Shown here one piece after another: positions 1-10,496 of a stretch of 64,000 nt of DNA. The notes beneath the pieces were generated by a model. It was given only the letters and a program-made list of their open reading frames with translations, searched no databases and was not told where the DNA came from. Position numbers and translations under genes: made by a program. Within the stretch, counting starts at the first letter, position 1, and each line of letters opens with the position of its first letter. The stretch spans positions 39,905 to 103,904 of the forward strand of contig JADZAC010000053.1 in assembly GCA_020852835.1 (NCBI GenBank). The letters are read 5' to 3'. This DNA comes from Flavobacteriales bacterium. GTDB taxonomy: Bacteria; Bacteroidota; Bacteroidia; Flavobacteriales_F; PHOS-HE28.

Positions 1-144
1 CCTGCTTGTTGCGGACCCATGGCCATGGTTGGTCGGGTGAATTGTGCAGTAATACCAATGGTTTCGGAAGGTTTTGGAACGTTGTTTGACAAGGAGGTGC
101 ACGTCGGATCTTGGGGGTGCGTGGAGTATTTTGCTCAACAGGTG

Positions 145-174
145 TTGGTTGAAAGGTTGGAAAAGCTACATTTG
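145..174 (+). promoter_or_regulatory. Promoter of the str-S10-spc-alpha ribosomal operon
   Basis: TTG at 145-147 is followed after 19 bases by TACATTTG at 167-174. This matches the Bacteroidota housekeeping promoter pattern (TTG, a spacer of about 19-21, TAnnTTTG). Transcription should begin a few bases downstream, leaving an untranslated leader of roughly 55 bases before rpsL. Bases 1-144 hold no gene I can support. The motif is seen directly; use as a promoter is inferred. Confidence 0.72.
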
Positions 175-237
175 CAGCCCGAATTTCGCCGCCCAGAGGA
201 AAGCGGTTCGGCAGATAAACAGGAAAGACGGAGCTTC

Positions 238-636
238 ATGCCAACGATCCAACAGTTGATCCGGAAAGGTCGCAAGACCCCCACCTTCAAGAGCAAGTCG
301 GTTGCCTTGGCCGAGTGCCCACAACGCCGCGGTGTATGCACCAAGGTGTACACCACCACGCCGAAGAAGCCGAACTCGGCGCTTCGCAAGGTAGCCAAGG
401 TGCGCTTGTCGAACAAGATGGAGGTGATCGCCTACATCGGTGGTGAGGGCCACAACCTGCAGGAGCACAGCATTGTGCTTGTGCGCGGGGGCAGGGTAAA
501 GGACCTGCCCGGCGTGAAATACCACATTGTTCGCGGGGTGCTGGACACCTCCGGGGTGGAAGGCCGCAACCAGCGCCGCAGCAAATACGGCACCAAGCGC
601 AAGAAGGAAGGAGCCAAGGGTGCCGCCAAGAAGTAA
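238..636 (+). CDS. rpsL: 30S ribosomal protein S12
   Basis: S12 sits at the decoding centre of the small subunit and helps monitor codon-anticodon pairing. The 132-residue product carries the family signatures [12 protein letters not shown] (residues 39-50) and [13 protein letters not shown]. Both decoding-centre lysines are present, so nothing suggests streptomycin resistance. The ATG at 238 was chosen because the protein then starts MPTIQQL as in other S12 proteins. In-frame codons further upstream would cover the promoter. First gene of the operon, with rpsG 18 bases downstream. Confidence 0.97.
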   Translation: MPTIQQLIRKGRKTPTFKSKSVALAECPQRRGVCTKVYTTTPKKPNSALRKVAKVRLSNKMEVIAYIGGEGHNLQEHSIVLVRGGRVKDLPGVKYHIVRGVLDTSGVEGRNQRRSKYGTKRKKEGAKGAAKK

Positions 637-654
637 TCGAACGGAGCAAGCCAG

Positions 655-1119
655 ATGCGTAAAAAAGCAGCCAAGCACACCACGCTTCCCGACCCCAAGT
701 TCGGGGAGGTACAGGTGACCAAGTTCGTGAATAACCTGATGTACGACGGCAAGAAGAGCAAGTCGTTCGACATCTTCTACGGCGCCCTCGACCTGGTGAG
801 CGAGAAGAGCGGGGAGGAGGGCCTGGAGGTCTTCCGCAAGGCGCTCGCCAATGTCACCCCCCAAGTGGAGGTGCGCAGCCGCCGGGTGGGCGGGGCCAAC
901 TTCCAGATCCCCCAGCCCGTGCGCGAAAACCGCAAGGAGAGCCTGGCCATGAAATGGCTGATCGGCTACAGCCGCAAGCGCAACGAGCGCAGCATGGAGC
1001 AGCGCTTGGCCAACGAGATCATGGCCGCCGCCAAGGAAGAGGGGGCCGCATTCAAAAAGAAGGAGGAAGTGCACAAGATGGCCGAGGCCAACAAGGCCTT
1101 CAGCCACTTCCGCTTCTGA
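655..1119 (+). CDS. rpsG: 30S ribosomal protein S7
   Basis: S7 nucleates assembly of the 30S head and contacts E-site tRNA. The product is 154 residues, the normal bacterial length, and begins [16 protein letters not shown]. The conserved [11 protein letters not shown] segment and the basic region around [14 protein letters not shown] are present. It lies between rpsL and fusA as in the classical str operon. In other bacteria S7 represses translation of this operon; no equivalent site was identified here. Confidence 0.97.
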   Translation: MRKKAAKHTTLPDPKFGEVQVTKFVNNLMYDGKKSKSFDIFYGALDLVSEKSGEEGLEVFRKALANVTPQVEVRSRRVGGANFQIPQPVRENRKESLAMKWLIGYSRKRNERSMEQRLANEIMAAAKEEGAAFKKKEEVHKMAEANKAFSHFRF

Positions 1120-1152
1120 ACCAGGTAACGCAACGCGAAGGGAGACCCAACA

Positions 1153-3258
1153 ATGGCCCGCGACCTTAAACTCACGCGCAACATCGGCATCATGGCGCAC
1201 ATAGATGCCGGCAAGACGACCACGTCTGAGCGCATTCTGTATTACACCGGCCTCACCCACAAGCTGGGCGAGGTGCACGATGGCGCCGCCACCATGGACT
1301 GGATGGCCCAGGAGCAGGAGCGGGGCATCACCATCACCAGTGCTGCGACCACCACCTACTGGAACTACCGCGGCAACAAGTACAAGATCAACCTGATCGA
1401 CACGCCGGGCCACGTGGACTTCACCGTGGAGGTGGAGCGCAGCCTGCGCGTGCTGGACGGCGCCGTGGCCCTGTTCTGCGCAGTGGGCGGCGTGGAGCCC
1501 CAGAGCGAGACCGTATGGCGCCAGGCCAACAAGTACAAGGTGCCCCGCATCGGCTTCGTGAACAAGATGGACCGCAGCGGCGCCGACTTCTTCCGCGTGG
1601 TGAGCCAGATCAAGGAGCGCCTGGGTGCCAAGCCCGTGCCCTTGCAGGTGCCCATCGGCGGCGAAGCCGAATTCAAGGGCGTGGTGGACCTGGTGAACAA
1701 CCGGGGCATGGTGTGGAACGAAGCGGACCAGGGCATGACCTGGACCGAAGTGCCCATTCCCGACGACCTGAAGGACAGCGTGAAGGAATGGCGCGACAGC
1801 TTGATCGAGGCCGTTGCCGAGAGCGACGACAAGCTGATGGAGAAGTACTTCAATGATCCCGACAGCCTCACCGAGGCCGAGATCATGAATGCCATCCGGG
1901 TCAGTACCATCAACATGACCATCACCCCGGTGCTCTGCGGCTCCTCCTTCAAGAACAAGGGCGTGCAGACCATGCTGGATGCCGTGATGGCCTATCTGCC
2001 CAGCCCGATGGACATTGAAGCCGTGGTGGGCACGGACCCGGACTCGGGCGAGGAGATCATCCGCAAGCCCAGCGTGGACGAGCCCATGGCCTCCTTGGCG
2101 TTCAAGATCGCCACGGACCCCTTCGTGGGCCGCTTGGCCTTCTTCCGCTGCTACAGCGGCAAGGTGGATGCCGGCAGCTACGTGCAGAACATGCGCACCG
2201 GGAAGAAGGAGCGGATCAGCCGCATCTTCCAGATGCACTCCAATAAGCAGAACCCCGTGGAGGTGATCGAGGCCGGTGACATCGGTGCCGCCGTGGGCTT
2301 CAAGGACATCCGCACGGGCGATACGCTCTGCGCCGAAGACAAGCAGATCATCCTCGAGAGCATGAGCTTCCCCGAGCCGGTGATCGGCATCGCCATTGAG
2401 CCCAAGACCCAGGCCGACCTGGACAAGATGGGCCAGGCGCTGGCCAAGCTGGCCGAAGAGGACCCCACATTCAAGGTGGCCACCGATGATGAAACGGGCC
2501 AGACCGTGATCAGCGGCATGGGCGAACTGCACTTGGAGATCCTGGTGGACCGCATGAAGCGCGAGTTCAAGGTGGAGTGCAACCAAGGCGCGCCCCAGGT
2601 GAAATACAAAGAAGCGATCACCGGCAGCGTGGAGCACCGTGAACTGTACAAAAAGCAGACCGGTGGCCGCGGTAAGTTCGCCGACATCCACGTGAAGATC
2701 GAGCCCCAGACCGATGCCGAAAAGGTGGGCCTGGAGTTCATCGACGCCATCAAGGGCGGCGTGATCCCCAAGGAATTCATCCCCTCGGTGCAGAAAGGCT
2801 TCGCCGCCTCCTTGCAGAACGGGGTGCTGGCAGGCTACCCCATGGAGAGCCTGAAGGTGACCCTGTACGACGGCAGCTTCCACAACGTGGACTCCGATGC
2901 GTTGAGCTTCGAGATCGCCGCCAAGAGCGCCTTCCGTACGGCCGTGCCCAAGTGCAAGCCGGTGCTGATGGAGCCGATCATGAAGATCGAGGTGATCACC
3001 CCCGAGGAGAACATGGGCGACATCGTAGGCGACCTGAACCGTCGCCGGGGCCAGATCCAAGGCATGGAGGACCGCAGCGGGGCCAAAGCCGTGAAGGGTA
3101 TTGTGCCCTTGAGCGAAATGTTCGGCTACGTCACCAGCCTGCGCACCCTGAGCTCCGGCCGCGCCAGCAGCACCATGGAATTCAGCCACTACGAGCAAGC
3201 CCCCAACAACATCACCGAGGCCGTGCTGGCCAAAGTGCGTGGTAAAGTATCAGCCTAA
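1153..3258 (+). CDS. fusA: Elongation factor G
   Basis: EF-G is the GTPase that drives ribosomal translocation and, with the recycling factor, ribosome splitting. The 701-residue product has the usual length. GTPase motifs are visible: the P-loop AHIDAGKT (15-22), switch I ending RGITITSAA (58-66), DTPGH (83-87) and NKMD (137-140). The domain IV tip region and the C-terminal [19 protein letters not shown] segment are also conserved. It follows rpsG by 33 bases in the standard str order. Nothing suggests the paralogous EF-G2 type. Confidence 0.98.
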   Translation: MARDLKLTRNIGIMAHIDAGKTTTSERILYYTGLTHKLGEVHDGAATMDWMAQEQERGITITSAATTTYWNYRGNKYKINLIDTPGHVDFTVEVERSLRVLDGAVALFCAVGGVEPQSETVWRQANKYKVPRIGFVNKMDRSGADFFRVVSQIKERLGAKPVPLQVPIGGEAEFKGVVDLVNNRGMVWNEADQGMTWTEVPIPDDLKDSVKEWRDSLIEAVAESDDKLMEKYFNDPDSLTEAEIMNAIRVSTINMTITPVLCGSSFKNKGVQTMLDAVMAYLPSPMDIEAVVGTDPDSGEEIIRKPSVDEPMASLAFKIATDPFVGRLAFFRCYSGKVDAGSYVQNMRTGKKERISRIFQMHSNKQNPVEVIEAGDIGAAVGFKDIRTGDTLCAEDKQIILESMSFPEPVIGIAIEPKTQADLDKMGQALAKLAEEDPTFKVATDDETGQTVISGMGELHLEILVDRMKREFKVECNQGAPQVKYKEAITGSVEHRELYKKQTGGRGKFADIHVKIEPQTDAEKVGLEFIDAIKGGVIPKEFIPSVQKGFAASLQNGVLAGYPMESLKVTLYDGSFHNVDSDALSFEIAAKSAFRTAVPKCKPVLMEPIMKIEVITPEENMGDIVGDLNRRRGQIQGMEDRSGAKAVKGIVPLSEMFGYVTSLRTLSSGRASSTMEFSHYEQAPNNITEAVLAKVRGKVSA

Positions 3259-3275
3259 GCAGACCCCCAAGCGAG

Positions 3276-3581
3276 ATGACCCAAAAGATCAGGATCAAGC
3301 TGCGGTCTTACGATCACAACTTGGTGGACAAGAGCGCCGAGAAGATCGTGAAGACGGTGAAGAGCACCGGAGCCGTTGTGAGCGGCCCCATCCCTTTGCC
3401 CACGCACAAGCGCATTTTCACGGTGCTGCGTTCACCCCACGTGAACAAGAAGGCCCGCGAGCAGTTCCAACTGTGCAGCTACAAGCGGTTGATGGACATC
3501 TACAGCTCCAGCAGCAAGACCATCGACGCGCTGATGAAGCTTGAGCTGCCCAGCGGCGTGGACGTGGAGATCAAGGTCTGA
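3276..3581 (+). CDS. rpsJ: 30S ribosomal protein S10 (NusE)
   Basis: S10 is a small-subunit head protein that doubles as NusE, linking RNA polymerase through NusG/NusB to the leading ribosome. The 101-residue product contains the signature [20 protein letters not shown]. It starts the S10 block, 17 bases after fusA, so the str and S10 operons appear fused with no terminator between them. Confidence 0.97.
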   Translation: MTQKIRIKLRSYDHNLVDKSAEKIVKTVKSTGAVVSGPIPLPTHKRIFTVLRSPHVNKKAREQFQLCSYKRLMDIYSSSSKTIDALMKLELPSGVDVEIKV

Positions 3582-3601
3582 CCGGTTAACAAGACAAAGC
3601 G

Positions 3602-4219
3602 ATGAGCGGATTGATCGGAAAAAAGGTGGGGATGACCAGCCTCTACGATGCGGAGGGCAGCCTGTTGGGCTGCACCGTGCTGGAGGTGGGCCCCAATGTG
3701 GTGACCCAGGTGAAGACCCTGGAGAAGGACGGCTACACGGCCGTGCAGCTCGGCTACGGCGAGCGCCGTGAGAAGAACACGCCGGCAGCGGCCATCGGCC
3801 ACTTCAAGAAGGCCAATACCACCCCCAAGGTGAAGACCCACGAGTTCAAGGAATTCGAACAGGAGCTCAAGCAGGGCGACACCGTGGACATGGGGATCTT
3901 TGAGGAGGGCAGCTACATCGCCGTTACCTCCACCAGCAAGGGCAAGGGTTTCCAGGGCGTGGTGAAGCGCCATGGCTTCTCGGGTGTGGGCGAAAGCACG
4001 CACGGCCAGCATGACCGCAGTCGCGCCCCCGGTTCCCTGGGCGGCTCCTCCACGCCTTCGCGCGTGTTCAAGGGCCTGCGCATGGCGGGCCGCACCGGTG
4101 GCGACAAGATCACCACGGAGAACCTGCGCGTGGTGAAGATCGACAAGGAAAAGAACCTCATGGTGGTCCACGGCTCCGTACCCGGCGCCAAGGGCACCTA
4201 TGTTATCCTCTGGAAGTAA
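3602..4219 (+). CDS. rplC: 50S ribosomal protein L3
   Basis: L3 is an early large-subunit assembly protein whose extension reaches the peptidyl transferase centre. The 205-residue product contains KGKGFQGVVKRHGF followed by the RAPGSLGGSSTPSRV loop typical of L3. It begins MSGLIGKKVGMTSLYD, the usual L3 start, and lies 20 bases after rpsJ. Confidence 0.97.
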   Translation: MSGLIGKKVGMTSLYDAEGSLLGCTVLEVGPNVVTQVKTLEKDGYTAVQLGYGERREKNTPAAAIGHFKKANTTPKVKTHEFKEFEQELKQGDTVDMGIFEEGSYIAVTSTSKGKGFQGVVKRHGFSGVGESTHGQHDRSRAPGSLGGSSTPSRVFKGLRMAGRTGGDKITTENLRVVKIDKEKNLMVVHGSVPGAKGTYVILWK

Positions 4220-4220
4220 G

Positions 4221-4856
4221 ATGGAACTGGAGATCCACAGCGCGGACGGAAAGTCCACCGGCAAAAAAGCCAAGCTGAACGATGCGGTGTTCGGTGTAGA
4301 GCCGAACGACCACGCCATTTGGCTGGACGTGAAGCAGCACCTGGCGAACCGCCGCCAAGGCACGGCCAACACCTTGGAGCGCAGCGAAGTGAGCGGCTCC
4401 ACCAAGAAGCTCTTCCGGCAGAAGGGCACGGGCGGCGCCCGCCGCGGCTCCATCAAGAGCCCGCTGCTCAAGGGCGGAGCCCGGGTGTTCGGCCCCAAGC
4501 CGCGCGATTACAGCTTCAAGCTGAACCGCAAGGTGAAGGACCTCGCCCGCCGCAGCGCCCTGACCTACAAGGCCAAGAGCGGTTCCATCTCCCTGCTGGA
4601 CGGGCAGGGTTTCGACAGCAGCAAGACCAAGACCTACGCCGGCATGTTCAAGGCGTTCGGCCTCACCGGGCGCAAGGCGCTGGTGGTACTTGCCGGCCGC
4701 AACGAGAACATGGTGCTGGGCACGCGCAACATCCAGGGCGCCCGCGTGGTGACCGCCGCGGAGGTGAGCACCTATGACATCATGAACGCCAACCGGGTGT
4801 TGATCGCCGTGGACGCAATCGCTCCGCTGGAATCCACCCTTATCAAGCAGTCCTAA
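4221..4856 (+). CDS. rplD: 50S ribosomal protein L4
   Basis: L4 lines the peptide exit tunnel and, in some bacteria, autoregulates the S10 operon. The 211-residue product has the conserved tunnel loop QKGTGGARRGS. The ATG at 4221 directly follows the rplC stop and gives the N-terminus MELEIHSADGKSTG. An earlier in-frame codon would overlap rplC. The stop overlaps the rplW start by one base. Confidence 0.96.
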   Translation: MELEIHSADGKSTGKKAKLNDAVFGVEPNDHAIWLDVKQHLANRRQGTANTLERSEVSGSTKKLFRQKGTGGARRGSIKSPLLKGGARVFGPKPRDYSFKLNRKVKDLARRSALTYKAKSGSISLLDGQGFDSSKTKTYAGMFKAFGLTGRKALVVLAGRNENMVLGTRNIQGARVVTAAEVSTYDIMNANRVLIAVDAIAPLESTLIKQS

Positions 4857-5146
4857 TGAGCATCATCATCCGCCCCCTCATCACCGAGAAGATGACGGCC
4901 CAGAGCGAGAAGGAAGGCCGCTACGGATTCGTGGTGGACCGCCGCAGCAACAAGGTGGAGATCCGCCAGGCCGTGGAGGCGCAGTTCAACGTGAAGGTCG
5001 TTGGTGTGCGCACCATGATCGTACGCGGCAATGAGCGCACGCGCTACACCAAGAGCAATATCCTGCGGGGCAGCACCAGCACTTGGAAGAAGGCGATCGT
5101 CACCTTGGCCAAGGGAGAGAGCATCGATCTGTACAGCAACCTTTGA
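4856..5146 (+). CDS. rplW: 50S ribosomal protein L23
   Basis: L23 surrounds the exit tunnel opening and is the docking site for trigger factor and the signal recognition particle. The 96-residue product begins MSIIIRPLITEKMT and has the conserved NKVEIRQAVEAQFNVKV stretch. Its start codon shares a base with the rplD stop, implying coupled translation. Confidence 0.96.
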   Translation: MSIIIRPLITEKMTAQSEKEGRYGFVVDRRSNKVEIRQAVEAQFNVKVVGVRTMIVRGNERTRYTKSNILRGSTSTWKKAIVTLAKGESIDLYSNL

Positions 5147-5166
5147 TCCCCGAAGCAGACTAGATC

Positions 5167-6003
5167 ATGGGAATCCGCAAAATGAACCCCGTAACCGCCG
5201 GCACCCGTCACAAGGTGGCCGTGGATTTCGAGGAGATCACCACCAACCGGCCCGAGCCCAGCTTGCTGCGCGGCCGCGTGAAGAAGTCCGGCGGCCGCAA
5301 CAGCTCCGGGAAAATGACCATGCGCTACATCGGCGGTGGCCACAAGCAGCGCTACCGCCTGATCGATACCAAGCGCGACAAGGCGGGTATCGCGGGCACG
5401 GTGAAGACCATCGAGTATGACCCCAACCGCAGCGCCCGCATCGCCTTGGTGCAGTACCCCGACGGGGAGAAGCGCTACATCCTGGCCCCCGGTGGCCTGA
5501 AGGTGGGCCAGGTGATCATGAGCGGCAAGGGCGCGGCTCCTGAAGTGGGAAATGCCTTGCCTTTGAGCGACATTCCTTTGGGCACCTTGGTGCACAATGT
5601 GGAACTGCAGCCCGGCAAAGGCGGTGCCTTGGCCCGCAGCGCAGGGACCTTCGCGCAGCTCAACGCCCGTGAAGGCCGCTACGCCACCCTGAAGATGCCC
5701 AGCGGCGAAGTCCGCATGGTGCTGGTGGCCTGCATGGCCACGGTGGGCGTGGTGGGCAACGCCGAGCACATGCTGCAACGCAGCGGCAAGGCCGGCCGTA
5801 CCCGTTGGCAGGGCCGCCGCCCGCGCACCCGCGCCGTGGCGATGAACCCCGTGGACCACCCGATGGGCGGTGGCGAGGGGCGCGCCTCCGGCGGCCATCC
5901 GCGCAGCCGCAAGGGCTTGCTGGCCAAAGGCAAGAAGACGCGCGCACCCAAGCGCCTTTCCAATAAGTTCATTATCCAGCGGGCCAACCACAAGGTGGCC
6001 TGA
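5167..6003 (+). CDS. rplB: 50S ribosomal protein L2
   Basis: L2 is an essential 23S rRNA binder needed for subunit association and peptidyl transferase activity. The 278-residue product is of normal length. It carries the C-terminal signature [15 protein letters not shown], including the conserved histidine, and the GGGHKQRYR motif nearer the N-terminus. It lies 20 bases after rplW and 14 before rpsS. Confidence 0.98.
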   Translation: MGIRKMNPVTAGTRHKVAVDFEEITTNRPEPSLLRGRVKKSGGRNSSGKMTMRYIGGGHKQRYRLIDTKRDKAGIAGTVKTIEYDPNRSARIALVQYPDGEKRYILAPGGLKVGQVIMSGKGAAPEVGNALPLSDIPLGTLVHNVELQPGKGGALARSAGTFAQLNAREGRYATLKMPSGEVRMVLVACMATVGVVGNAEHMLQRSGKAGRTRWQGRRPRTRAVAMNPVDHPMGGGEGRASGGHPRSRKGLLAKGKKTRAPKRLSNKFIIQRANHKVA

Positions 6004-6017
6004 TCACCCGAGAGCAG

Positions 6018-6287
6018 ATGAGCCGTTCACTCAAGAAACCCCCCTTCGTCCACTACAAGCTGGCCAAGCGGGTCACCGATATGCAGCAGGGCGGAAAGAA
6101 AGCCGTTCTGAAGACCTGGTCCCGGGCCAGCACCATCACGCCCGACTTCGTGGGGCTCACCTTCGCGGTGCATAACGGGAACAAGTTCATTCCGGTGTAC
6201 GTCACCGAGAACATGGTAGGCCACAAGTTGGGGGAGTTCGCGCCTACGCGCACCTTCCGCGGGCATGCCGGCAACAACAAGAAATAA
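6018..6287 (+). CDS. rpsS: 30S ribosomal protein S19
   Basis: S19 binds the 30S head with S13 and takes part in intersubunit bridging. The 89-residue product begins [15 protein letters not shown]. It contains the conserved [14 protein letters not shown] and [15 protein letters not shown] motifs. Standard S10-operon position between rplB and rplV. Confidence 0.97.
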   Translation: MSRSLKKPPFVHYKLAKRVTDMQQGGKKAVLKTWSRASTITPDFVGLTFAVHNGNKFIPVYVTENMVGHKLGEFAPTRTFRGHAGNNKK

Positions 6288-6289
6288 CC

Positions 6290-6709
6290 ATGGGATCGCG
6301 CAAGAAAATCGCCGCTGACAAGCGGAAGGAGGCCAAGAAGGCCGTTGCGGTGGCCAGCCTGAAGAAGGTTCCCACCAGCCCCCGGAAGATGCGCCAAGTG
6401 GCGGACATCATCCGCGGCGTGGAGGTGGAACGTGCCCTGGGCCTGCTGCGCTTCAGCACGCGCCATGCCAGCAAGCCGATGGAGAAGCTGCTGATGAGCG
6501 CCATCGCCAACTGGGAGGCGAAGAACGAAGGACGCAAGGCCGGCGACACCAAACTGGTGGTGAAAACGGTCATGGTGGACGAGAGCACCGGCCTCAAGCG
6601 CATGCTCCCCGCCCCCCAAGGCCGCGCCTACCGCATGGTGAAGCGCAGCAACCACGTTACCCTGATCGTGGACACCGCACCCGAGGAAACCGCCGAGAAC
6701 AAAGCATAA
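6290..6709 (+). CDS. rplV: 50S ribosomal protein L22
   Basis: L22 lines the exit tunnel with L4. The 139-residue product is somewhat longer than the roughly 110-residue E. coli form, mostly through a charged N-terminal extension before [16 protein letters not shown]. The C-terminal beta-hairpin region carries [17 protein letters not shown]. It abuts rpsC with no intervening base. Confidence 0.95.
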   Translation: MGSRKKIAADKRKEAKKAVAVASLKKVPTSPRKMRQVADIIRGVEVERALGLLRFSTRHASKPMEKLLMSAIANWEAKNEGRKAGDTKLVVKTVMVDESTGLKRMLPAPQGRAYRMVKRSNHVTLIVDTAPEETAENKA

Positions 6710-7489
6710 ATGGGACAGAAAGCACACCCGATCGGCCAACGCCTGGGCTTGATCAAAGGCTGGGACAGCAACTGGTACGGCGGCAGCAACTATGCCGACA
6801 AGCTGGTGGAGGATGAAAAGATCCGCCAGTACCTGATGGCGCGCCTGAAGAAGGCGAGCGTGTCGCGGATCATCATCGAGCGCACCCTGAAGCTGGTCAC
6901 CGTGACGATCAACACGGCCCGCCCGGGCGTGATCATCGGCCGGGGCGGCACCGAAGTGGACAAGCTGCGCGAGGAACTCAAGAAGTTCACGGGCAAGGAG
7001 GTGCAGATCAACATCTTCGAGATCAAGCGCCCCGAGCTGGATGCCCGCCTGGTGGCCGACAGCATCGCGCGCCAGCTGGAAGGCCGCATCAGCTTCCGCC
7101 GTGCCATGAAGATGAGCGTGGCCAGCACGATGCGCATGGGTGCCGAAGGCATCAAGGTGCAAGTGAGCGGCCGCTTGAACGGAGCGGAGATCGCCCGCAC
7201 GGAGAAGTACCGCGAGGGCCGCGTACCGTTGCACACCCTGCGTGCCGACATCGACTTCGCCATTGCCGAGGCGCACACCAAAATGGGGCGCATCGGGGTG
7301 AAGTGCTGGATCATGCGCGGAGAGGTTTACGGCAAGCGCGACCTTAGCCCGAACCAAGGCCAAGTGAAGGGACCGGGCGGCATGCGTGCCGGCGGCGGAG
7401 CCGGTGAGCGCCGCGGAGGCGGTGAACGCCGCCAGGGAGGAGAGCGCCGCTCCGGGGGAAATCGTGGAGGAAACCGGACTAATAACTAA
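6710..7489 (+). CDS. rpsC: 30S ribosomal protein S3 with RG-rich tail
   Basis: S3 lies at the mRNA entry channel and contributes to helicase activity. The 259-residue product begins [20 protein letters not shown]. Its KH RNA-binding domain has the [14 protein letters not shown] loop, and the conserved C-terminal GVKCWI(M)RGE segment is present. After about residue 215 the protein becomes a low-complexity tail rich in Gly and Arg with [14 protein letters not shown] units, absent from the E. coli protein. The start directly follows the rplV stop. Confidence 0.97.
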   Translation: MGQKAHPIGQRLGLIKGWDSNWYGGSNYADKLVEDEKIRQYLMARLKKASVSRIIIERTLKLVTVTINTARPGVIIGRGGTEVDKLREELKKFTGKEVQINIFEIKRPELDARLVADSIARQLEGRISFRRAMKMSVASTMRMGAEGIKVQVSGRLNGAEIARTEKYREGRVPLHTLRADIDFAIAEAHTKMGRIGVKCWIMRGEVYGKRDLSPNQGQVKGPGGMRAGGGAGERRGGGERRQGGERRSGGNRGGNRTNN

Positions 7490-7494
7490 GCAAC

Positions 7495-7914
7495 ATGTTG
7501 CAACCAAAGCGCAGTCGGCGCCGCAATATGCACAAAGGCCGCATGAAGGGCGAGTCCCAGCGCGGCCATCGGGTAGCCTTGGGCTCCTACGGCCTCAAGG
7601 CACTGGAGAGCGTATGGCTCACCTCGCGCCAGATCGAAGCGGCCCGCGTGGCCCTTACCCGCCAGATGAAGCGTGAAGGCCAGGTGTGGATCAAGGTGTT
7701 CCCGGACAAGCCGGTGACCAGCAAGCCCGCCGAAGTACGTATGGGCAAAGGCAAAGGCTCCCTGGACCACTGGGTGGCCGTGACCCGGGCCGGCCGCATC
7801 ATCTTCGAGGTGGACGGCGTACCGGTGGAAACCGCCCGTGAGGCCTTGCGGCTCGCTGCGCAGAAGCTTCCGATCCGCACCAAGTTCGTGGCCCGTGAAG
7901 ACCTGGATGCATAA
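7495..7914 (+). CDS. rplP: 50S ribosomal protein L16
   Basis: L16 binds near the A and P sites and organises the tRNA-binding face of the large subunit. The 139-residue product begins [19 protein letters not shown]. It contains the conserved [25 protein letters not shown] region, seen in pieces at residues 62-86. It lies 5 bases after rpsC. Confidence 0.97.
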   Translation: MLQPKRSRRRNMHKGRMKGESQRGHRVALGSYGLKALESVWLTSRQIEAARVALTRQMKREGQVWIKVFPDKPVTSKPAEVRMGKGKGSLDHWVAVTRAGRIIFEVDGVPVETAREALRLAAQKLPIRTKFVAREDLDA

Positions 7915-7926
7915 CAAGCCCGTGTG

Positions 7927-8139
7927 ATGAAGAAGAAACCCGATACCTTGAAGGACCTCACCGACCTGGAGCTGCAGGACAAGCTGCAGAGCGAACGGGA
8001 GGCCCTGGGCAAGCTGCGCTTCAACCACGCCGTAAGCCCGGTGGAAAGCCCGGCCCAATTGCGCAGCACGCGCAAGGCCGTGGCCCGCGTCCTTACCGAG
8101 ATGCGCCGCCGCGCCATCGCCAACACCGCCCAAGCATGA
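7927..8139 (+). CDS. rpmC: 50S ribosomal protein L29
   Basis: L29 is a small helical protein near the exit tunnel. The 70-residue product has the family pattern [25 protein letters not shown] and ends with a basic helix around [21 protein letters not shown] codon just upstream is in frame, but the ATG at 7927 is preferred. Its end overlaps the rpsQ start by four bases (ATGA). Confidence 0.93.
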   Translation: MKKKPDTLKDLTDLELQDKLQSEREALGKLRFNHAVSPVESPAQLRSTRKAVARVLTEMRRRAIANTAQA

Positions 8140-8429
8140 GCACCGAAAGCAAAGCCATTCCCCAGGAGCTGGAGACCGCACGCAACCTCCGCAAGGAACG
8201 CGTGGGCATCGTGACCAGCGACAAGATGAACAAGAGCATCACGGTGAGCGTGGAGCGCCGCGTGATGCACCCCAAGTACGGCAAGTTCGTCAAGCGCACC
8301 AGCAAGTTCATGGCCCATGACGAGAAGGGCGAGGCGCATGTGGGCGACACGGTCCGGATCGCCGAGACCCGCCCTGTGAGCAAGCTCAAGCGCTGGCGTT
8401 TGGTGGAAGTAGTGGAACGTGCCAAGTAA
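8136..8429 (+). CDS. rpsQ: 30S ribosomal protein S17
   Basis: S17 is a primary 16S rRNA binder with an OB fold. The 97-residue product has [20 protein letters not shown] and later [20 protein letters not shown]. About 14 extra N-terminal residues precede the conserved core. Its start lies inside the end of rpmC (4-base overlap), indicating coupling. Confidence 0.96.
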   Translation: MSTESKAIPQELETARNLRKERVGIVTSDKMNKSITVSVERRVMHPKYGKFVKRTSKFMAHDEKGEAHVGDTVRIAETRPVSKLKRWRLVEVVERAK

Positions 8430-8444
8430 GAACGAGCAAGAACG

Positions 8445-8813
8445 ATGATCCAACAGGAATCCCGGCTTACAGTGGCCGACAACAGCGGAGCCCGCGAGGT
8501 GCTCGTGATCCGCGTACTTGGCGGCACGGCCCGCCGCTACGCCCGCATCGGCGATACCGTGGTGGTGACCGTGAAGGACGCCCTGCCCAACAGCGGCACC
8601 AAGAAGGGCGCCGTGAGCAAGGCCGTGGTGGTGCGCACCCGAAAGGAAACGCGCCGCAAGGACGGCAGCTACATCCGCTTCGATGACAACGCCGTGGTGC
8701 TGCTGGACGGCGCGGGCGAGATGAAGGGAACGCGCATCTTCGGCCCGGTGGCCCGTGAACTGCGCGAGAAGAAGTTCATGAAGATCATTTCACTGGCACC
8801 CGAAGTACTGTAG
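8445..8813 (+). CDS. rplN: 50S ribosomal protein L14
   Basis: L14 forms intersubunit bridges and contacts L19. The 122-residue product is canonical, starting [19 protein letters not shown]. It includes [15 protein letters not shown] and the C-terminal [20 protein letters not shown]. It is the first protein of the spc block. Confidence 0.98.
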   Translation: MIQQESRLTVADNSGAREVLVIRVLGGTARRYARIGDTVVVTVKDALPNSGTKKGAVSKAVVVRTRKETRRKDGSYIRFDDNAVVLLDGAGEMKGTRIFGPVARELREKKFMKIISLAPEVL

Positions 8814-8851
8814 GACCAAAGCTCGGGCGGTGCACGCACCGCTCCTGACAG

Positions 8852-9181
8852 ATGCAGAAGAAGACACACATCAAAAAAGGCGACCTGGTGAAGGTGCTGG
8901 CCGGTGAAGACCGCGCCAAGCAGGGCCGTGTACTGGAAGTGGACCGCGTTGGCGGCACCGCCCTGGTGGAAGGCCTGCGCATGAACAAGAAGCACAGCAA
9001 GCCCTCCACCGCCGCCCCCCAGGGAGGCATCCTGGAGAAGGAAGGCCCCATCCACATCAGCAACCTGATGCTCATTGATGCCAAGACCGGCGAACCCGGC
9101 CGCGTTGGCCGCAAGATGGACAAGGAAGGCAAGCTGGAGCGCTTCGTGAAAGTGAACAACCGGAAAACCGCGAAGAAGTGA
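8852..9181 (+). CDS. rplX: 50S ribosomal protein L24
   Basis: L24 initiates large-subunit assembly. The 109-residue product has the KOW-type sequence [20 protein letters not shown] near its N-terminus and [13 protein letters not shown] further on. Its stop overlaps the start of rplE by one base (TGATG). Confidence 0.95.
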   Translation: MQKKTHIKKGDLVKVLAGEDRAKQGRVLEVDRVGGTALVEGLRMNKKHSKPSTAAPQGGILEKEGPIHISNLMLIDAKTGEPGRVGRKMDKEGKLERFVKVNNRKTAKK

Positions 9182-9732
9182 TGAGCACCTACGCACCCCG
9201 CATGCGGGCCAAATACGTGAACGAGGTGGTTCCCCAACTGCAAAAGGAGTTCAACTACAAGAGCTCCATGCAAGTGCCGCGCCTTGTGAAGATATCCCTC
9301 AACCAAGGCCTCGGATCGGCCGTGGGCGACAAGAAGATCGTGGACAGCGCCGTGGAGGAAATGACCCAGATCAGCGGCCAGCGCGCCCAGGCCACCATGT
9401 CCCGCAAGGACATCAGCAACTTCAAGCTGCGCAAGGGCATGCCCATCGGCGCACGTGTCACCCTGCGCGGAGAGCGCATGTACGACTTCCTGGACCGCCT
9501 GATCTCGGTGGCCCTGCCCCGTACCCGCGACTTCCACGGGGTGAAAGCCTCGGGCTTCGACGGCCGCGGCAACTTCACCTTCGGGATCAAGGAGCACATC
9601 ATCTTCCCGGAGATCGACATCGACAAGACCCCGCGGATCCACGGCATGGACATCACCATGGTGACCACGGCCAAGACCGATGCGGAAGCCAAGGCACTGT
9701 TGAACGCATTCGGATTCCCCTTCACCAAGTAA
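9181..9732 (+). CDS. rplE: 50S ribosomal protein L5
   Basis: L5 binds 5S rRNA and touches P-site tRNA. The 183-residue product carries [21 protein letters not shown] and [15 protein letters not shown]. The ATG at 9181 overlaps the rplX stop by one base and gives [12 protein letters not shown]; an immediately preceding GTG is in frame but less likely. Confidence 0.96.
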   Translation: MSTYAPRMRAKYVNEVVPQLQKEFNYKSSMQVPRLVKISLNQGLGSAVGDKKIVDSAVEEMTQISGQRAQATMSRKDISNFKLRKGMPIGARVTLRGERMYDFLDRLISVALPRTRDFHGVKASGFDGRGNFTFGIKEHIIFPEIDIDKTPRIHGMDITMVTTAKTDAEAKALLNAFGFPFTK

Positions 9733-9772
9733 CCACCCAACGGCGCCAAGGCACGCCCCAACAGGACATACA

Positions 9773-10042
9773 ATGGCAAAAGAATCGATGAAGGCACGTG
9801 AGCGCAAGCGGGCCAAGATGGTGGAGAAGTACGCCGCCAAGCGCGAGGCACTGAAGGCCTCCGGCGATTGGAACGCGCTGCAAAAGCTCCCCGTGAACGG
9901 CAGCAAGGTGCGCATGCACAACCGCTGCCTGCTCACCGGCCGCCCCAAGGGCTACATCCGTCTCTTCGGCATCAGCCGCAACACATTCCGTGCACTGGCC
10001 TTGGAAGGAAAGATCCCGGGCGTAACCAAGAGCAGCTGGTAA
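9773..10042 (+). CDS. rpsN: 30S ribosomal protein S14, zinc-free form
   Basis: S14 is needed for late 30S head assembly. The 89-residue product is the long form, containing [20 protein letters not shown]. It has a single cysteine instead of the two CxxC pairs of the zinc-binding form, so it should not bind zinc. It sits between rplE and rpsH as in the classical spc operon. Confidence 0.97.
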   Translation: MAKESMKARERKRAKMVEKYAAKREALKASGDWNALQKLPVNGSKVRMHNRCLLTGRPKGYIRLFGISRNTFRALALEGKIPGVTKSSW

Positions 10043-10087
10043 TAGAAATCTTCGGGCGTGCAGCCGTGCGCCCCAATGAAAACGACC

Positions 10088-10483
10088 ATGACGACCGATC
10101 CCATCGCCGATTACCTCACCCGCTTGCGCAACGCCATCCTGGCGCGCAAAAAGGTGGTGACCGTGCCCGCCAGCGGCATCAAGAAGGACATCACCCGCAT
10201 CCTCTTCGACAAGGGGTACATCCTCAGCTATAAAATGGAAGAGGACGGGAAACAAGGCCTGATCAAGATCGCCTTGAAGTACGGACCCGACCGCCGCAGC
10301 GCCATCCATGAGCTCAAGCGCGTCAGCACCCCCGGCCTGCGCCAGTATGCCGGCTCCGAGGAGCTGCCCCGCGTGCTCAACGGCATGGGCGTGGCCATCA
10401 TCAGCACCAGCAAAGGCGTGATCACCGACAAGGAAGCCCGCACCCTGGGCGTGGGCGGCGAAGTGATCTGCTACGTCAGCTAA
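10088..10483 (+). CDS. rpsH: 30S ribosomal protein S8
   Basis: S8 organises the central domain of 16S rRNA and represses the spc operon in E. coli. The 131-residue product starts [17 protein letters not shown], matching the family N-terminus, which is why the ATG at 10088 was chosen over one 12 bases upstream. The C-terminal [20 protein letters not shown] signature is intact. Confidence 0.96.
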   Translation: MTTDPIADYLTRLRNAILARKKVVTVPASGIKKDITRILFDKGYILSYKMEEDGKQGLIKIALKYGPDRRSAIHELKRVSTPGLRQYAGSEELPRVLNGMGVAIISTSKGVITDKEARTLGVGGEVICYVS

Positions 10484-10496
10484 GCCATCCGAAGAA

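Noticed and set aside
19..237. An upstream in-frame extension of rpsL by 73 codons
   Set aside because: It would read through the promoter and its translation shows no S12 similarity; the ATG at 238 gives the canonical start.
166..3198. A 1010-codon open frame on the - strand across rpsL, rpsG and fusA
   Set aside because: It is the antisense frame of highly conserved genes and has no motif of its own.
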